64,000 nucleotides of DNA, from NCBI RefSeq assembly GCF_003751505.1, contig NZ_RJVB01000002.1, positions 310,001 through 374,000 of the forward strand, read 5' to 3'. Shown in pieces: positions 44,643-57,101 of this stretch; position 1 is the stretch's first letter; each line of letters starts with the position of its first letter. Below the pieces are notes generated by a model. The model was not told where the DNA came from. It did no database searches and saw nothing but the letters and a program-made list of their open reading frames with translations. The position numbers and the translations under genes are program-made. This DNA comes from Erwinia sp. JUb26 (GTDB lineage Bacteria; Pseudomonadota; Gammaproteobacteria; Enterobacterales; Enterobacteriaceae).

Positions 44643-45467
44643 ATGGCAGAGCAACCAATCATTAAACTGCACGATGGCAACAGGATGCCGCAGCTTGGGC
44701 TGGGCGTCTGGCAGGCAAGCGTGGATGAAGCCCGCAGCGCGGCGGTCACTGCGCTGGAGGTCGGTTACCGTTCGATCGACACCGCGGCAATCTACAAAAA
44801 TGAAGAGGGTATTGGCCAGGCGCTGCGCGAAACCGACGTGGCGCGGGACGATATTTTCGTCACCACTAAACTGTGGAATGACGACCAGCTGAACGCCGAA
44901 GAAGCGCTGGAAACCAGCCTGGAAAAGCTGCAGCTGGACAGCGTTGACCTCTATCTGATGCACTGGCCGTGCCCGGAAAAAGACACCTTTGTCGCCGCCT
45001 GGCAGGCCATGATTAAACTGCAGCAGCAGGGGCTGACCAAAAGTATCGGCGTCTGTAACTTCAACGAACCCCACCTTAAACGATTGCTGGATGAAACCGG
45101 CGTCAGCCCGGTAATCAATCAGGTGGAGCTGCACCCAATGCTGCAGCAGCGCACGCTGCATTCATGGAACGCAATGCATCATATTCAGACAGAATCATGG
45201 AGCCCGCTGGCGCAGGGCGGTGAAGGCGTGTTCGATCAGGACATTATCAAACGGCTGGCGCAGAAATACGGCAAAACCCCGGCACAGATTGTCATCCGCT
45301 GGCATCTGGACAGCGGCCTGGTGGTGATTCCGAAATCCGTCACGCCATCACGCATTAAAGAGAATTTTGAAGTCTTTGATTTCCGTCTTGAGAAAACGGA
45401 AATCAGTGAAATTGCCTCACTGGATCGCAATAACCGTCTGGGCCCGGACCCGGAAAGCTTTAACTAA
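44643..45467 (+). CDS. dkgA: 2,5-diketo-D-gluconate reductase A / methylglyoxal reductase
   Basis: The 274-residue aldo-keto reductase has the catalytic tetrad D46, Y51, K76 and H107 in SIDTAAIYKNE, VTTKLWND and YLMHWP, and the NADPH-binding VIPKSVTPSRIKENFEVFDF near the end. AAGGAG precedes ATG 44643. As in E. coli it follows yqhD, giving two aldehyde reductases under YqhC control. Confidence 0.95.
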   Translation: MAEQPIIKLHDGNRMPQLGLGVWQASVDEARSAAVTALEVGYRSIDTAAIYKNEEGIGQALRETDVARDDIFVTTKLWNDDQLNAEEALETSLEKLQLDSVDLYLMHWPCPEKDTFVAAWQAMIKLQQQGLTKSIGVCNFNEPHLKRLLDETGVSPVINQVELHPMLQQRTLHSWNAMHHIQTESWSPLAQGGEGVFDQDIIKRLAQKYGKTPAQIVIRWHLDSGLVVIPKSVTPSRIKENFEVFDFRLEKTEISEIASLDRNNRLGPDPESFN

Positions 45468-45480
45468 GGCCATACCGTTT

Positions 45481-45499
45481 GCCCGCGATTGCCGCGGGC
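45481..45499. terminator. Hairpin between dkgA and ftsP
   Basis: GCCCGCG/CGCGGGC stem with a 5-nt loop between convergent stops; no T run on either side, so a weak terminator call. Confidence 0.4.
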
Positions 45500-45506
45500 G
45501 AACCTC

Positions 45507-46928
45507 TTAATACTGCTGTGACGGATTCACCACCATCTGCCCCGCCGTTCCGCGATCGGCCATTTCCAGCATCTGGCTGTAATAGACAAACGGGAAGTGC
45601 TCGGAGGAGGACTGCGTGAATGACACCAGCAGTTCGACGTCTCCGTCGACCCATACCGTATCCTTCCAGCCGCGATCCTCTGCCATGGTCTGTGCACCGT
45701 TGACGCTTTTAATCAGGAACATCACGCCCTGAATATGAAACGCCTGCGGGATATCTGAATGAATCATCCAGCGCTCAAAGCTGCCCTGCTGCGCCTGGGT
45801 ATCAATGCGCGACATGTCCCACAGCGCACCGTTTATGCCAGGCGTAGAATCACCCAGGCGGAATTCACGGGTGCGGCTGACGGTGCCGGGGATCATCTGA
45901 TCCGCCAGAATACGCATCGGTAAGTTATCGGTCACTAACGGCAGAAGCCCCGTTGGGCGCAGGGTTAGCACTAGCGTGGAGATCAGGATACTGGACGGTT
46001 CAAAAATGCCGCGCAGCCTGTCGACAATGCCTGCGGCGTCGCCTGCCGTGATCGAGACTTCATCGCCCTGGGTCATATCGATCAGCACTTCACGGCGTTC
46101 GCCCGGGGCCAGCGACAGCTGATCCACCGCCACCGGCGCGGGAAGGAAGCCCTGGTCGCTGGCAATAACGTTAAACGGGCGGGCGTCGCTCATTCGCAGC
46201 TGATAGCGGCGGGAGTTGGAGGCATTGAGTAAACGCAGGCGCACCCAGCCGCGTGAAACCTCCAGGAACGGGTTTTGTACGCCGTTGACCAGCAGCGTAT
46301 CGCCCACGAAGCCACCGCTGCCCGGCGGGTCATACTCCGGTGAGCCGAAGTTATCCATCCGCTTGTCCTGAATAATGACCGGGAAGTCGTCCACGCCGTA
46401 ATGTTTGGGAATAGGTAAGGACTTACTAACTTCATCCTCCACCAGCCACATGCCCGCCAGCCCGTTGTACACATGCGGGGCCATGCGGTTCGGCGTGTTG
46501 GCATGGTACCAGCAGGTTGCCGCCGCCTGACGGATCGGCACCACCGGTGACCAGTCAACGCCCGGTGACATCATGCGAGCCGCGCCGCCCATCAGCGCAC
46601 CGGGAACCTGCAGGCCGCTGACGGTCATGGCCACCGGTTCATTCAGCCGGTTGCTGTAGATAAGTTTGACGTCGTCACCGTTCCACACGCGCACCGTTGG
46701 GCCAAGATAAAGACCGTTAAAGCCCCAGACCTGCGCCTTGCTACTGCCGTCAAAAGACCAGTGGCTGCGCTGCATCGTCAGGAACAGCGGCTGCCCACGA
46801 CGAGACTCAATCAGTGGCGGAACCGGCAGCGGCGTGCCCGGTCCGGCAGCCCGCGCGCTGAAGGGTAACGAGGAAGCACAAAGGGCAATGCCTGAGGCCT
46901 TAAAAAACTGACGACGACTAAGGGACAT
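45507..46928 (-). CDS. ftsP: Cell division protein FtsP (SufI), Tat-exported multicopper-oxidase-like protein
   Basis: From ATG 46928 the protein has 473 residues (E. coli 470). The twin-arginine signal is SRRQFFKASG at residues 4-13. Three cupredoxin domains follow (WSFDGSSKAQVWGFNGLYLGP, RLRLLNASNSRRYQL, HIQGVMFLI). FtsP stabilises the divisome under stress and, by family, has lost the copper sites. Upstream frame from 47036 lacks the Tat start context. It is followed by plsC upstream on the same strand, as in E. coli. Confidence 0.95.
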   Translation of the reverse strand: MSLSRRQFFKASGIALCASSLPFSARAAGPGTPLPVPPLIESRRGQPLFLTMQRSHWSFDGSSKAQVWGFNGLYLGPTVRVWNGDDVKLIYSNRLNEPVAMTVSGLQVPGALMGGAARMMSPGVDWSPVVPIRQAAATCWYHANTPNRMAPHVYNGLAGMWLVEDEVSKSLPIPKHYGVDDFPVIIQDKRMDNFGSPEYDPPGSGGFVGDTLLVNGVQNPFLEVSRGWVRLRLLNASNSRRYQLRMSDARPFNVIASDQGFLPAPVAVDQLSLAPGERREVLIDMTQGDEVSITAGDAAGIVDRLRGIFEPSSILISTLVLTLRPTGLLPLVTDNLPMRILADQMIPGTVSRTREFRLGDSTPGINGALWDMSRIDTQAQQGSFERWMIHSDIPQAFHIQGVMFLIKSVNGAQTMAEDRGWKDTVWVDGDVELLVSFTQSSSEHFPFVYYSQMLEMADRGTAGQMVVNPSQQY

Positions 46929-47051
46929 ACCCGACTCCATAAGCCAAAAACGGCCAACAGGGCGGCCGAAATCCATTGTTATCATTGTGTGCGGGCTGTG
47001 CTGCCGCATGAACAACTGCAGGGAGCGCGATGCCACGCTCCCTCCGATAAT

Positions 47052-47789
47052 TTATAGCTTACCTGATGCCTCACGTGCAGCGACTTCAGCATTTAACTCA
47101 TCAAGTTTTGCCGACATCAGTTCACGGCAGTGGGTTGCCAGCTTACGTACCGACTGATTTTCAAACGCCTTAATATCCACCGGCGGCATCATTTCAACGA
47201 TCGCCAGACCATTTTTCAGTCGGTTAAGTTTAATTTTGTCATGGGTGTTGGAAACCACGACCGGAATAATCGGTACGCCAGCGGCAACGGCGGCATGAAA
47301 CGCGCCGGTTTTGAACGGCAGCAGCCCACGACCGCGGCTACGCGTGCCCTCCGGGAACATCCAGAAGGAGATTTTCTTCTTCTGGAATTCACTGACCAGC
47401 TCACCGATCGTGCCGTGCGCCTTGGCGCGGTTATCACGGTCAATCAGCAGATTCCCGGTCAGCCAGTACAGCAGACCGAAGAACGGCACCCACAGCAGGC
47501 TTTTCTTGCCCACGGTGACGGTCGTTGGCTCGACGATACTCGCCGCGGTGATCATGTCGTAGTTATTCTGATGGTTACAGATATAGATCGCGTTGGGGAA
47601 GTTCTCATGCCCTTCCGGACGGCGCAGTTCAACCTTTAAGCCAAACACCGGCGCCAGGCGACCAAAAAGACGGCCAAAGGTAGAAACGTGCTTCGGGTTT
47701 CTTGGGCTGAACAGACACCAGATACAGCCAAACACACACACCAGTATCGAATAAATAATGACCACGATGAGACGTAAAATAGAGAGCAT
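47052..47789 (-). CDS. plsC: 1-acyl-sn-glycerol-3-phosphate acyltransferase PlsC
   Basis: The 245-residue membrane-bound enzyme adds the second acyl chain in phosphatidic acid synthesis. The HX4D motif is in ICNHQNNYDMI and the FPEGTRSRGRGLLPFK block is intact. An N-terminal hydrophobic helix anchors it. Start ATG 47789 gives the E. coli length; GTG 47792 adds one residue. Lies between parC and ftsP on the same strand. Confidence 0.96.
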   Translation of the reverse strand: MLSILRLIVVIIYSILVCVFGCIWCLFSPRNPKHVSTFGRLFGRLAPVFGLKVELRRPEGHENFPNAIYICNHQNNYDMITAASIVEPTTVTVGKKSLLWVPFFGLLYWLTGNLLIDRDNRAKAHGTIGELVSEFQKKKISFWMFPEGTRSRGRGLLPFKTGAFHAAVAAGVPIIPVVVSNTHDKIKLNRLKNGLAIVEMMPPVDIKAFENQSVRKLATHCRELMSAKLDELNAEVAAREASGKL

Positions 47790-47941
47790 CACAACCTCGT
47801 TATTGCATGCAGACAGCGTATGCTGACCGAATTAATCCGGCATCCTACGCTGACGAATAGAGTGGCTAACTGTTTTTTATTTTGATGATAGCGGCAGGCT
47901 GGCGACATGCACGTCCCCGGCCTGCTCTCAACGAAGGAACA

Positions 47942-50215
47942 TTACTCTTCGCTGTCATCTGCCACAGGACGTGACGGACCATCAACATCCACGCGATCGA
48001 TGCGCTGCAGGCCGCGTGGCAGCTGGGTACCACGGCGTCCACGCTCTGCCCGGAACTTCTGTAAATCTTCCGCTTTCAGCGTCAGCTTACGCTTGCCGAC
48101 ATACAGAGTAATGGCACTTTGCGGCGTCAGCAACAGCAGCCAGGCCAACTTATCTTCACCCGATGCCGCCTGAGCAGACGGGATAGAGATAATCTTGTTG
48201 CCCTTACCTTTGGAAAGCTGCGGCAAATCGCCCACCGGGAACATCAGCATGCGGCCGGCGGCGGTAATCGCCAGCAGCAGATCGTCGTCACCATGGATCG
48301 CGAGCGGCGTCATCACTTTGGCATTTTCCGGCAGGCTGAGCAGCGCTTTACCGGCACGGTTGCGGGAAACCAGATCGCTGAAGGTGCAGACAAATCCGTA
48401 ACCGGCGTCCGAGGCCATCAGCAGGCGCTGGTCATCGGCCTCCATCAGCACCTGTTCAACGACTGCACCCGGCGGCGGCGTCAGCTTGCCGGTGAGCGGC
48501 TCGCCCTGCCCACGCGCCGACGGCAGCGTGACCGGGTCAAGCGCGTAGCTGCGACCGGTGGAGTCGATAAAGGCCACCGGCTGGTTACTCTTGCCGCGCG
48601 CCGCCGCGCGATAGCTGTCGCCGGCTTTGTAGTTGAGGCCGGCCGGATCGATATCGTGACCTTTGGCACTGCGTACCCAGCCCATTTGCGACAGCACGAT
48701 GGTGACCGGCTCGGAAGGCACCAGCTCATGCTCGCTGATGGCTTTCGCTTCTTCGCGCTCGCGCAGCGGGGAGCGACGATCGTCACCGTAGGCGTCGCTA
48801 TCGGCCTGCAGTTCTTTCTTCAGCAGCGTATTCATTTTGCGCTCGGACGCCAGAATACCCTGCAGATGGTCGCGCTCTTTTTCCAGCTCCGCCTGCTCAC
48901 CACGGATCTTCATCTCTTCCAGCTTGGCGAGATGGCGCAGTTTCAGTTCCAGAATGGCTTCGGCCTGGGTTTCAGAGATGTCGAAACGCGACATCAGCAC
49001 CGGCTTTGGCTCATCCTCACTGCGGATAATGTGAATCACTTCGTCAATGTTCAGGAAGGCCACCAGCAAACCGGCAAGAATATGCAGGCGTTTCAGTACC
49101 TTCTCAAGACGATAGTTCAGGCGACGGCGGACGGTGTCACGACGAAAAATCAGCCACTCGCTAAGGATCTCCAGCAGGTTTTTCACCGCCGGGCGGTTAT
49201 CCAGACCAATCATATTCAGATTGATGCGATAGCTGCGTTCCAGATCGGTGGTGGCAAACAAATGGTTCATCACCTGTTCCAGATCGACGCGGTTGGAACG
49301 CGGCACGATCACCAGGCGGGTAGGATTCTCGTGGTCCGATTCGTCACGCAGATCTTCCACCATCGGCAGCTTTTTATTGCGCATCTGGGCGGCGATCTGT
49401 TCCAGCACGCGTGCGCCGGAAACCTGGTGCGGCAGCGCGGTGATCACCACGTCGCCATCTTCTTTTTTCCACACCGCGCGCATACGCACTGAACCGCGAC
49501 CGCTTTGGTAAATTTTGCGGATTTCGCTGCGCGGGGTGATGATTTCGGCTTCGGTGGGATAATCCGGCCCCTGCACGATATCCAGCAGCTCATCCAGCGT
49601 GGTTTTCGGGCTGTCGATCAGCGTCATCGCCGCCTTCGCCACTTCACGCAGGTTGTGCGGCGGGATATCCGTCGCCATGCCGACCGCAATACCGGTCGTG
49701 CCGTTCAGCAGGATATTGGGCAGGCGCGCAGGCAGCATTTTCGGCTCCTGCATGGTGCCGTCAAAGTTTGGGGTGTAATCGACCGTGCCCTGCCCCAGTT
49801 CACCCAGCAGCACTTCGGCATACTTTGACAGGCGCGACTCCGTATAACGCATCGCCGCGAAGGACTTCGGATCGTCCGGTGCCCCCCAGTTTCCCTGACC
49901 GTCAACCAGCGGATAGCGGTAGGAGAACGGCTGCGCCATCAGCACCATCGCTTCATAGCAGGCGCTGTCGCCGTGCGGATGATATTTACCGAGCACGTCA
50001 CCGACGGTACGCGCCGATTTTTTAAATTTCGCGCTGTTGCTCAGGCCCAGCTCGGACATCGCGTAGACGATACGCCGCTGCACAGGCTTAAGCCCGTCGC
50101 CAATATAGGGAAGCGCACGATCCATGATCACGTACATGGAGTAATTCAGGTACGCATTTTCTGTAAACTTGTGCAGCGGAAGGCGCTCGGCACCTTCCTG
50201 CATCTGATCGCTCAT
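47942..50215 (-). CDS. parC: DNA topoisomerase IV subunit A
   Basis: The 757-residue subunit breaks and rejoins DNA during decatenation. The catalytic tyrosine lies in [15 protein letters not shown]. The quinolone-resistance region [16 protein letters not shown] has the wild-type Ser and Glu (E. coli S80/E84; here about 84/88, because the N-terminus is four residues longer). The C-terminal beta-pinwheel ends VADDSEE. The partner parE is at 52.5-54.4 kb, same strand. Confidence 0.97.
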   Translation of the reverse strand: MSDQMQEGAERLPLHKFTENAYLNYSMYVIMDRALPYIGDGLKPVQRRIVYAMSELGLSNSAKFKKSARTVGDVLGKYHPHGDSACYEAMVLMAQPFSYRYPLVDGQGNWGAPDDPKSFAAMRYTESRLSKYAEVLLGELGQGTVDYTPNFDGTMQEPKMLPARLPNILLNGTTGIAVGMATDIPPHNLREVAKAAMTLIDSPKTTLDELLDIVQGPDYPTEAEIITPRSEIRKIYQSGRGSVRMRAVWKKEDGDVVITALPHQVSGARVLEQIAAQMRNKKLPMVEDLRDESDHENPTRLVIVPRSNRVDLEQVMNHLFATTDLERSYRINLNMIGLDNRPAVKNLLEILSEWLIFRRDTVRRRLNYRLEKVLKRLHILAGLLVAFLNIDEVIHIIRSEDEPKPVLMSRFDISETQAEAILELKLRHLAKLEEMKIRGEQAELEKERDHLQGILASERKMNTLLKKELQADSDAYGDDRRSPLREREEAKAISEHELVPSEPVTIVLSQMGWVRSAKGHDIDPAGLNYKAGDSYRAAARGKSNQPVAFIDSTGRSYALDPVTLPSARGQGEPLTGKLTPPPGAVVEQVLMEADDQRLLMASDAGYGFVCTFSDLVSRNRAGKALLSLPENAKVMTPLAIHGDDDLLLAITAAGRMLMFPVGDLPQLSKGKGNKIISIPSAQAASGEDKLAWLLLLTPQSAITLYVGKRKLTLKAEDLQKFRAERGRRGTQLPRGLQRIDRVDVDGPSRPVADDSEE

Positions 50216-50597
50216 TGTTCTCTTTTCCTCACATTGCGGCGCTCTGGCCCGACCGCATCATTCTGAAACGGCTATCTCGCCGATAGCGAGCTTCATTCGG
50301 TCAGGCAACCCCGCTCCACATCGCGGTAAGTTTGGCGAGGATAGTACCTTATCCTGGCGGGGGCTGTCACAGAGTTCAGTCGATAGCCGTCCAGGGAATG
50401 GCATTAAAAATGAGTCACATTGCCCATTAAAAAGCGTTAAACCACACTGGCTAAAAGCGTCGATGAATCAAAAGAGAAGTCGCCGTCGGATTATTGACTG
50501 GCAGGCAACAGTGTTGTGATCCACACCACATTTAACCGCCCCTCAGGCTACTGTAGACTGGCGTCAACTTCACAGAATCAGGAATCAGGAATAAGCC
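50216..50597. promoter_or_regulatory. parC / mdaB divergent intergenic region
   Basis: This 382-bp interval contains no gene that I can support. A small hairpin GCTATC/GATAGC (50271-50287) would lie in the parC leader. TGTGA-N6-CCACA (50515-50530) is a one-mismatch CRP-like site about 70 bp before mdaB. An AGGAATAAG ribosome site precedes mdaB. Confidence 0.35.
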
Positions 50598-51179
50598 ATG
50601 AGCCATATTTTAATTATTGATGCCGGTAAGACCTTTGCGCACTCGAAAGGGGAATTGAACCATACGCTGACCGGCATCGCCGCCAGCTGGCTTCGCGATG
50701 CAGGACACCATGTTGACGTCACCGTGGTGGATGATGGCTACGTGGTCGCCGACGAGATTGAAAAATACCTCGCCGCTGACACCATCATTTATCAGATGCC
50801 GGGTTGGTGGATGGGTGAACCCTGGACGCTGAAAAAATACATTGATGAGGTGTTTACCGAAGGCCACGGCAAGCTGTATGCCAGCGATGGCCGCACGCGT
50901 TCGGACGCGGCGAAAAAATACGGATCCGGCGGTCTGCTGCAGGGGAAAACGTATATGCTGTCTCTGACGTGGAATGCCCCGCTACAGGCCTTTACCGATC
51001 CGGAGCAGTTCTTTGAAGGCGTTGGCGTTGACGGCGTTTATCTGCACTTCCACAAGGCCAATCAGTTCCTGGGGATGGAGGGGCTGCCAACCTTTATCTG
51101 TAATGATGTGATTAAGCAGCCTGATATTGCAGGAGATATTTCCCGTTATCGGACTCATCTGAGTACAATCTTTGCTTAA
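50598..51179 (+). CDS. mdaB: NADPH:quinone oxidoreductase MdaB
   Basis: The 193-residue flavodoxin-fold protein reduces quinones by two electrons, protecting against semiquinone stress. It reads LIIDAGKTFAHSKGELNHTLT and YQMPGWWMGEPWTLKKYIDEVF, highly typical of MdaB. It forms an operon with ygiN 40 bp downstream, a quinol monooxygenase, suggesting a quinone redox cycle. In E. coli qseBC lies next door; it is absent here. Confidence 0.95.
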   Translation: MSHILIIDAGKTFAHSKGELNHTLTGIAASWLRDAGHHVDVTVVDDGYVVADEIEKYLAADTIIYQMPGWWMGEPWTLKKYIDEVFTEGHGKLYASDGRTRSDAAKKYGSGGLLQGKTYMLSLTWNAPLQAFTDPEQFFEGVGVDGVYLHFHKANQFLGMEGLPTFICNDVIKQPDIAGDISRYRTHLSTIFA

Positions 51180-51219
51180 CTTAGTCTGTTATTTCGATTC
51201 ATCGATCTGAGGAAGCGCT

Positions 51220-51525
51220 ATGTTGACCGTTGTGGCTGAAATTTGTATTAAACCGGGCCGTCGTGCCGCAGTGCTTGAGGCGATTGAACGGCTGATACCC
51301 TTAGTATTGCAGGAAGAAGGTTGCGGCAGCTATCAGGCGCTGATCGATCATAAAGCGCAGGTGCCGTGGAAGCAGCACTCGCCGGACTCGATTTTTATGG
51401 TGGAACACTGGGAATCCCTGCGCCATCTGGAACTGCATCAGCAGGCGGACCATATGGAAACCCACCGGGCGGTCATCAAGGATGACGTCGTTGACGTGAA
51501 GATTTTCGTGCTGGAACCCGCCTAA
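51220..51525 (+). CDS. ygiN: Quinol monooxygenase YgiN
   Basis: The 101-residue ABM-domain protein (LTVVAEICIKPGRRAAVLEAIE, ending HRAVIKDDVVDVKIFVLEPA) matches E. coli YgiN in length. It oxidises menadiol to menadione, opposing MdaB. Dimeric ferredoxin-like fold by family. Confidence 0.93.
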   Translation: MLTVVAEICIKPGRRAAVLEAIERLIPLVLQEEGCGSYQALIDHKAQVPWKQHSPDSIFMVEHWESLRHLELHQQADHMETHRAVIKDDVVDVKIFVLEPA

Positions 51526-51541
51526 AAAACCCGCGGGCAGC

Positions 51542-52441
51542 TTACAGTAAATTTTTGCTGGCAAGCTGCTCGCTGAGGTAGTCAAGAAAACAGCTAATAC
51601 GCGCGGCCAGGGTGCTGTTGCGATAGTAGACCGCATTAACCGGATGCCGCATTTCACAGGTTTCCGCCGCCAGTACCGGTACCAGCTGCCCGCTTGCCGT
51701 CGCCTCCCTACAGAGGAAATCGGAAACGCGTACGATCCCCTGCCCGTTCAGCGCCAGATGCAGCAGCGTTTCCCCGCTGGAGGCCCCAACGGTGGGCTTA
51801 ATCTGCAGCAGCTCGCCGTCGGCCTGCCGGATTGGCCAGATATTGTGCTGTTCCAGCTGACTGAAGCCCAGCAGACGGTGGTGCGACAGATCGGCCACGC
51901 TCTGTGGCGTACCGTATTTCGCCAGATACGCCGGGCTGGCCATGATCCTCAGCTTGCTGCTGCCCAGCGCGCGGGCGTGCATGGTTGAATCCCGCAGCTC
52001 GCCAATCCGAATCGCAATATCGGTCTGCTGTTCAAGCAGATCAATCACCACGTCATCGGTATTCAGTTCCAGCTCAATCAGCGGATAGCGCTGCGCAAAT
52101 CCATCGATCAGCGGCACGATAACGTGCAGCATAAACGGCGACGCGGCGTTCACCCGCAGCCTGCCGGAAGGGATTTCGCGCCGCTGCGCAATCTGCTCTT
52201 CGGCGGCCTCCACCGAGGCGATGATTTGCCGGGCATGCAGCAGGAATATCTGCCCCTCTTCGGTCAGTGCAATGCGGCGGGTGGTTCTGTGCAGCAGCGT
52301 GGTTTGCAGCTTGCTCTCCAGCCGGCTCAGCGCCCGGCTGATGCCGGAAGTGGTCTGGTTCAGGTGTTCGGCGGCGGCGGTAATTGAGCCGCAGTCCACT
52401 ACCACCACCCACGCACGCAGTTCTTCAAGGGTAATTTTCAC
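51542..52441 (-). CDS. LysR-family transcriptional regulator
   Basis: The 299-residue protein starts at GTG 52441. Its winged helix (about 1-60) is LRAWVVVVDCGSITAAAEHLNQTTSGISRALSRLE, followed by a periplasmic-binding-like effector domain with ELNTDDVVIDLLEQQTDIAIRIG. This is the large general subgroup that often represses neighbouring oxidoreductases, but no target can be named. It is an insertion between ygiN and parE relative to E. coli. Confidence 0.88.
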   Translation of the reverse strand: MKITLEELRAWVVVVDCGSITAAAEHLNQTTSGISRALSRLESKLQTTLLHRTTRRIALTEEGQIFLLHARQIIASVEAAEEQIAQRREIPSGRLRVNAASPFMLHVIVPLIDGFAQRYPLIELELNTDDVVIDLLEQQTDIAIRIGELRDSTMHARALGSSKLRIMASPAYLAKYGTPQSVADLSHHRLLGFSQLEQHNIWPIRQADGELLQIKPTVGASSGETLLHLALNGQGIVRVSDFLCREATASGQLVPVLAAETCEMRHPVNAVYYRNSTLAARISCFLDYLSEQLASKNLL

Positions 52442-52533
52442 TGGGCTGGCCTTTGGGAGAAGAGAGGGAAAACGCGTCGGAAACGATTATGCGGGTATTC
52501 AGGCGGATCGTAAATAACGATCCGCCCGGGTAT

Positions 52534-54450
<1,917 letters not shown>

Positions 54451-54481
54451 CTAAAAATGATTGGCCAAACTCCGTCCCATC

Positions 54482-55066
54482 TTACTCTTGCCGGGTTAAT
54501 CCCAGGAAATCAAACATGGCGGAGAAATGGCGTTCGAATCCGATAAAAGCATGATTTCCGCCCTCTTCTACCGTCTGGCGACAGGCGCTGTAATAGTCCA
54601 GGGCCTGGCGGTAGTCGAGCACTTCATCACCCGTTTGCTGTAGCAGCCAGATCAAATCCGGCGACTCTAACGGGTCAATCTGCATCACTTTTAGATCGTA
54701 AATATGGCGCGACTCTAACACATATTGCTGGCCGGTGTAGGGGTTCTCATTTTCCCCGAGGAAATCCACCAGCAGTTCAAACGGCCTGACGGCGGGATTC
54801 ACCACCACCGCAGGTAGCGTAAAACGCTGTGAAAGCCAGGTCGCGTAATATCCGCCAAGCGATGAACCGATCATACCCAGCGGCTCGCCTGACGCCTGCA
54901 TCACGATATTTTCCAGCAGCGCTGCCGCCTCTGCCGGGAAAGCGGGGAGTTGGGGAACCAGCAAATTAACCGATGGATGATGCTCACGCAGCCAGCTACC
55001 GAACGCGGTCGCTTTTGCCGAGCGGGGGGAACTGTTAAAACCATGCAGATAAAGCAGCGTCGCCAT
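54482..55066 (-). CDS. yqiA: Esterase YqiA
   Basis: The 194-residue alpha/beta hydrolase has the nucleophile elbow [15 protein letters not shown], an acidic residue in [10 protein letters not shown] and the terminal histidine in [14 protein letters not shown]. The E. coli homologue cleaves short acyl and palmitoyl-CoA esters. It starts three bases after the cpdA stop. Confidence 0.94.
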   Translation of the reverse strand: MATLLYLHGFNSSPRSAKATAFGSWLREHHPSVNLLVPQLPAFPAEAAALLENIVMQASGEPLGMIGSSLGGYYATWLSQRFTLPAVVVNPAVRPFELLVDFLGENENPYTGQQYVLESRHIYDLKVMQIDPLESPDLIWLLQQTGDEVLDYRQALDYYSACRQTVEEGGNHAFIGFERHFSAMFDFLGLTRQE

Positions 55067-55069
55067 CGA

Positions 55070-55897
55070 TCAGTAGCCTTCCGAGTCCAGATCCGGGCTG
55101 AAAATTCGCGTAGTCAGTCGGCAGACTTCCGTTTCTACGCGGCCATCATCGAACAGATCCAGCCAGCGCCAGCCGGGGGATTCCGCGTCAATGGTAAAGT
55201 TGGTGCAGTGTGGCTTGAACTGGACGCAGGTCGAAGGGGAAGCCAGCACGCGCCTACCCTGCCATTCGAGATCCAGTTCCTGATGAATGTGACCACAGAG
55301 CAGGGTTTTCGCCAGCGGATAGCGCTGCAGCACGGCGTCCAGCATATGCGGATTTCGCAGGCTGTGCTGATCGAGCCAGGAGCAGCCGGAAGGCAGCGGA
55401 TGGTGGTGAAGCAGCACCAGCGTGTGGCGCTGTGGCTCCTGAGCCAGCGTTTTATCCAGCCACTCCAGCTGATACTCGCTCAGTTCGCCGTGCGGCACGC
55501 CAAAGACCTGGCTGTCCAGCAGCACCACCTGCCAGCGGTCGCCGATCAGCACATGTTTTTCATCGGCGATACTGGCGTTTGCCAGCGTGCTAAACATGGT
55601 TGGTTGAAAATCATGGTTGCCGGGCAGCCAGACGCAGGGAGCGGGCAGGCGCGCAATACCCTCAGCAAAATGCTGATAGGCTTCGGTGGTGTGATCCTGC
55701 GCCAGATCGCCGGTGGCAACGATCAGATCATAATGTCGACGTTGTGCAGCGATGGCTTCCAGCACCGCTTCATAACTGGCCCAGGTATTCACACCCAGCA
55801 GCGTTTCATGTTTACCTGCGAAAAGGTGAGAATCCGTTATCTGTAAAATCCTGATACTGGACCCACTCGCTACAGGAAGTTTCAACAAGCTATCCAA
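55070..55897 (-). CDS. cpdA: 3',5'-cyclic-AMP phosphodiesterase CpdA
   Basis: The 275-residue metallophosphoesterase lowers cAMP. Metal-binding motifs are ITDSHLFAG, ATGDLAQDH, LPGNHDFQP, LLHHHPLP and LLCGHIHQELD. The start is TTG 55897 (MDSLLKLPV) with AAGGA upstream, as in E. coli. Relevant to the CRP-like sites elsewhere in the window. Confidence 0.95.
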   Translation of the reverse strand: MDSLLKLPVASGSSIRILQITDSHLFAGKHETLLGVNTWASYEAVLEAIAAQRRHYDLIVATGDLAQDHTTEAYQHFAEGIARLPAPCVWLPGNHDFQPTMFSTLANASIADEKHVLIGDRWQVVLLDSQVFGVPHGELSEYQLEWLDKTLAQEPQRHTLVLLHHHPLPSGCSWLDQHSLRNPHMLDAVLQRYPLAKTLLCGHIHQELDLEWQGRRVLASPSTCVQFKPHCTNFTIDAESPGWRWLDLFDDGRVETEVCRLTTRIFSPDLDSEGY

Positions 55898-55944
55898 TCA
55901 AAGTCCTTAAGGTTCGCGCTCTCTCAAAACGTGTAGCAGCGGGT

Positions 55945-56367
55945 TCAACATACCGGTATGGCTATCGCACCATGGGACAAACAGTAGCGCAGCCACTCCG
56001 CCAGAAACTGGTTAATCTGGTGTTTTTCATCACGCTGATGCAGCTTTTTATTAGGATAATCATAGCGTGCTTTAAATCGATAGATCTGCTGTGTTGAACA
56101 CACTTCCGCCACCATCGCATCGTGATAGAGCCTGACCGACATCGAAGGCAGGCTCCAGTAGCTGACGGCCGGGGCGGTTTGTTTAATCTCCACCAGCGTG
56201 GTGTAACGCGTCGATTCCAGAATGGTAATCTGATAGCTGGCACCGTTCACCTGGTACGCCACTGACACTCCGGCCTGGTCATCACGCGGTAGTAAACGAC
56301 GCAGCTGGGCAAAATTAGTTTCGCACACGCGCATCATTTCTGGAAAGTCAGGGACGTAACGCTTCAT
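55945..56367 (-). CDS. yqiB: DUF1249 protein YqiB
   Basis: The 140-residue protein matches E. coli YqiB in length and sequence ([71 protein letters not shown]). The function is unknown. ATG 56367 is preferred; ATG 56370 overlaps the nudF stop. Confidence 0.93.
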   Translation of the reverse strand: MKRYVPDFPEMMRVCETNFAQLRRLLPRDDQAGVSVAYQVNGASYQITILESTRYTTLVEIKQTAPAVSYWSLPSMSVRLYHDAMVAEVCSTQQIYRFKARYDYPNKKLHQRDEKHQINQFLAEWLRYCLSHGAIAIPVC

Positions 56368-56369
56368 CA

Positions 56370-57002
56370 TTAAGGCTTCCACTCATTACACAGTTGTTTA
56401 TAGTGCAGCTCCAGCCATTGCAAGGCAATGATCGCAGCAGCATTATCGATTTTCCCCTCTTCCACCCATTGATAGGCCTGACTGCGGCTCACCACATGCA
56501 CGAGAATATCCTCATTCTCTTCCTCCAGACCGTGGTTTCCCTTCGCCACGCTGGCATCCACTTCACCCACATACATCATCAATCTTTCGGTGGTGCCTCC
56601 CGCGCTGGAGAGGTAGCTGGAAATCGGTTTGGTTCGCCCGGCGGTCAGTCCCGCTTCCTCCACCGCTTCGCGCCTTGCAACCTCTTCCGGCGTTTCACCT
56701 TCTTCTATCATTCCGGCGACCAGTTCCAGCTTCCAGGGCGTTGGGCTGGTATCCCAGGAGGCGATGCGGATCTGTTCGATCAGCACGACTTCATCGCGCA
56801 GCGGATCATAGGGTAGCAGCACCGCGGCATGACCGCGCTCGAAAATTTCCCTGCTTACTTCACCACTCATTTCCCCGTTAAACAAGCGATGGCGGAAACG
56901 ATAGCGCTCCACTGAAAAAAATCCGCGGTACAGCGTCTCTCGTGCGATAATTTCTACATCGTCTTTGGTGAACGTTACCGGGAATGTGTTACAGATAGTC
57001 AT
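56370..57002 (-). CDS. nudF: ADP-ribose pyrophosphatase NudF
   Basis: The 210-residue enzyme hydrolyses ADP-ribose to AMP and ribose 5-phosphate. The Nudix box [23 protein letters not shown] is perfect (G-x5-E-x7-REAVEEAG). It is first of the minus-strand yqiB-cpdA-yqiA-parE group and divergent from tolC, sharing the 211-bp promoter region with the marbox. Confidence 0.96.
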   Translation of the reverse strand: MTICNTFPVTFTKDDVEIIARETLYRGFFSVERYRFRHRLFNGEMSGEVSREIFERGHAAVLLPYDPLRDEVVLIEQIRIASWDTSPTPWKLELVAGMIEEGETPEEVARREAVEEAGLTAGRTKPISSYLSSAGGTTERLMMYVGEVDASVAKGNHGLEEENEDILVHVVSRSQAYQWVEEGKIDNAAAIIALQWLELHYKQLCNEWKP

Positions 57003-57101
57003 AATTGCCCCTTCCGAAAATGATCACAATGATGATAAGTGCAATAGTAATACCGCCAGGTTTGTAGTTTCTGATGAATTTTTTACGTAAATTAAAGCGA
57101 G

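Noticed and set aside
48119-49492. Plus-strand 457-residue open frame
   Set aside because: Antisense shadow of parC; the parC protein is unmistakable.
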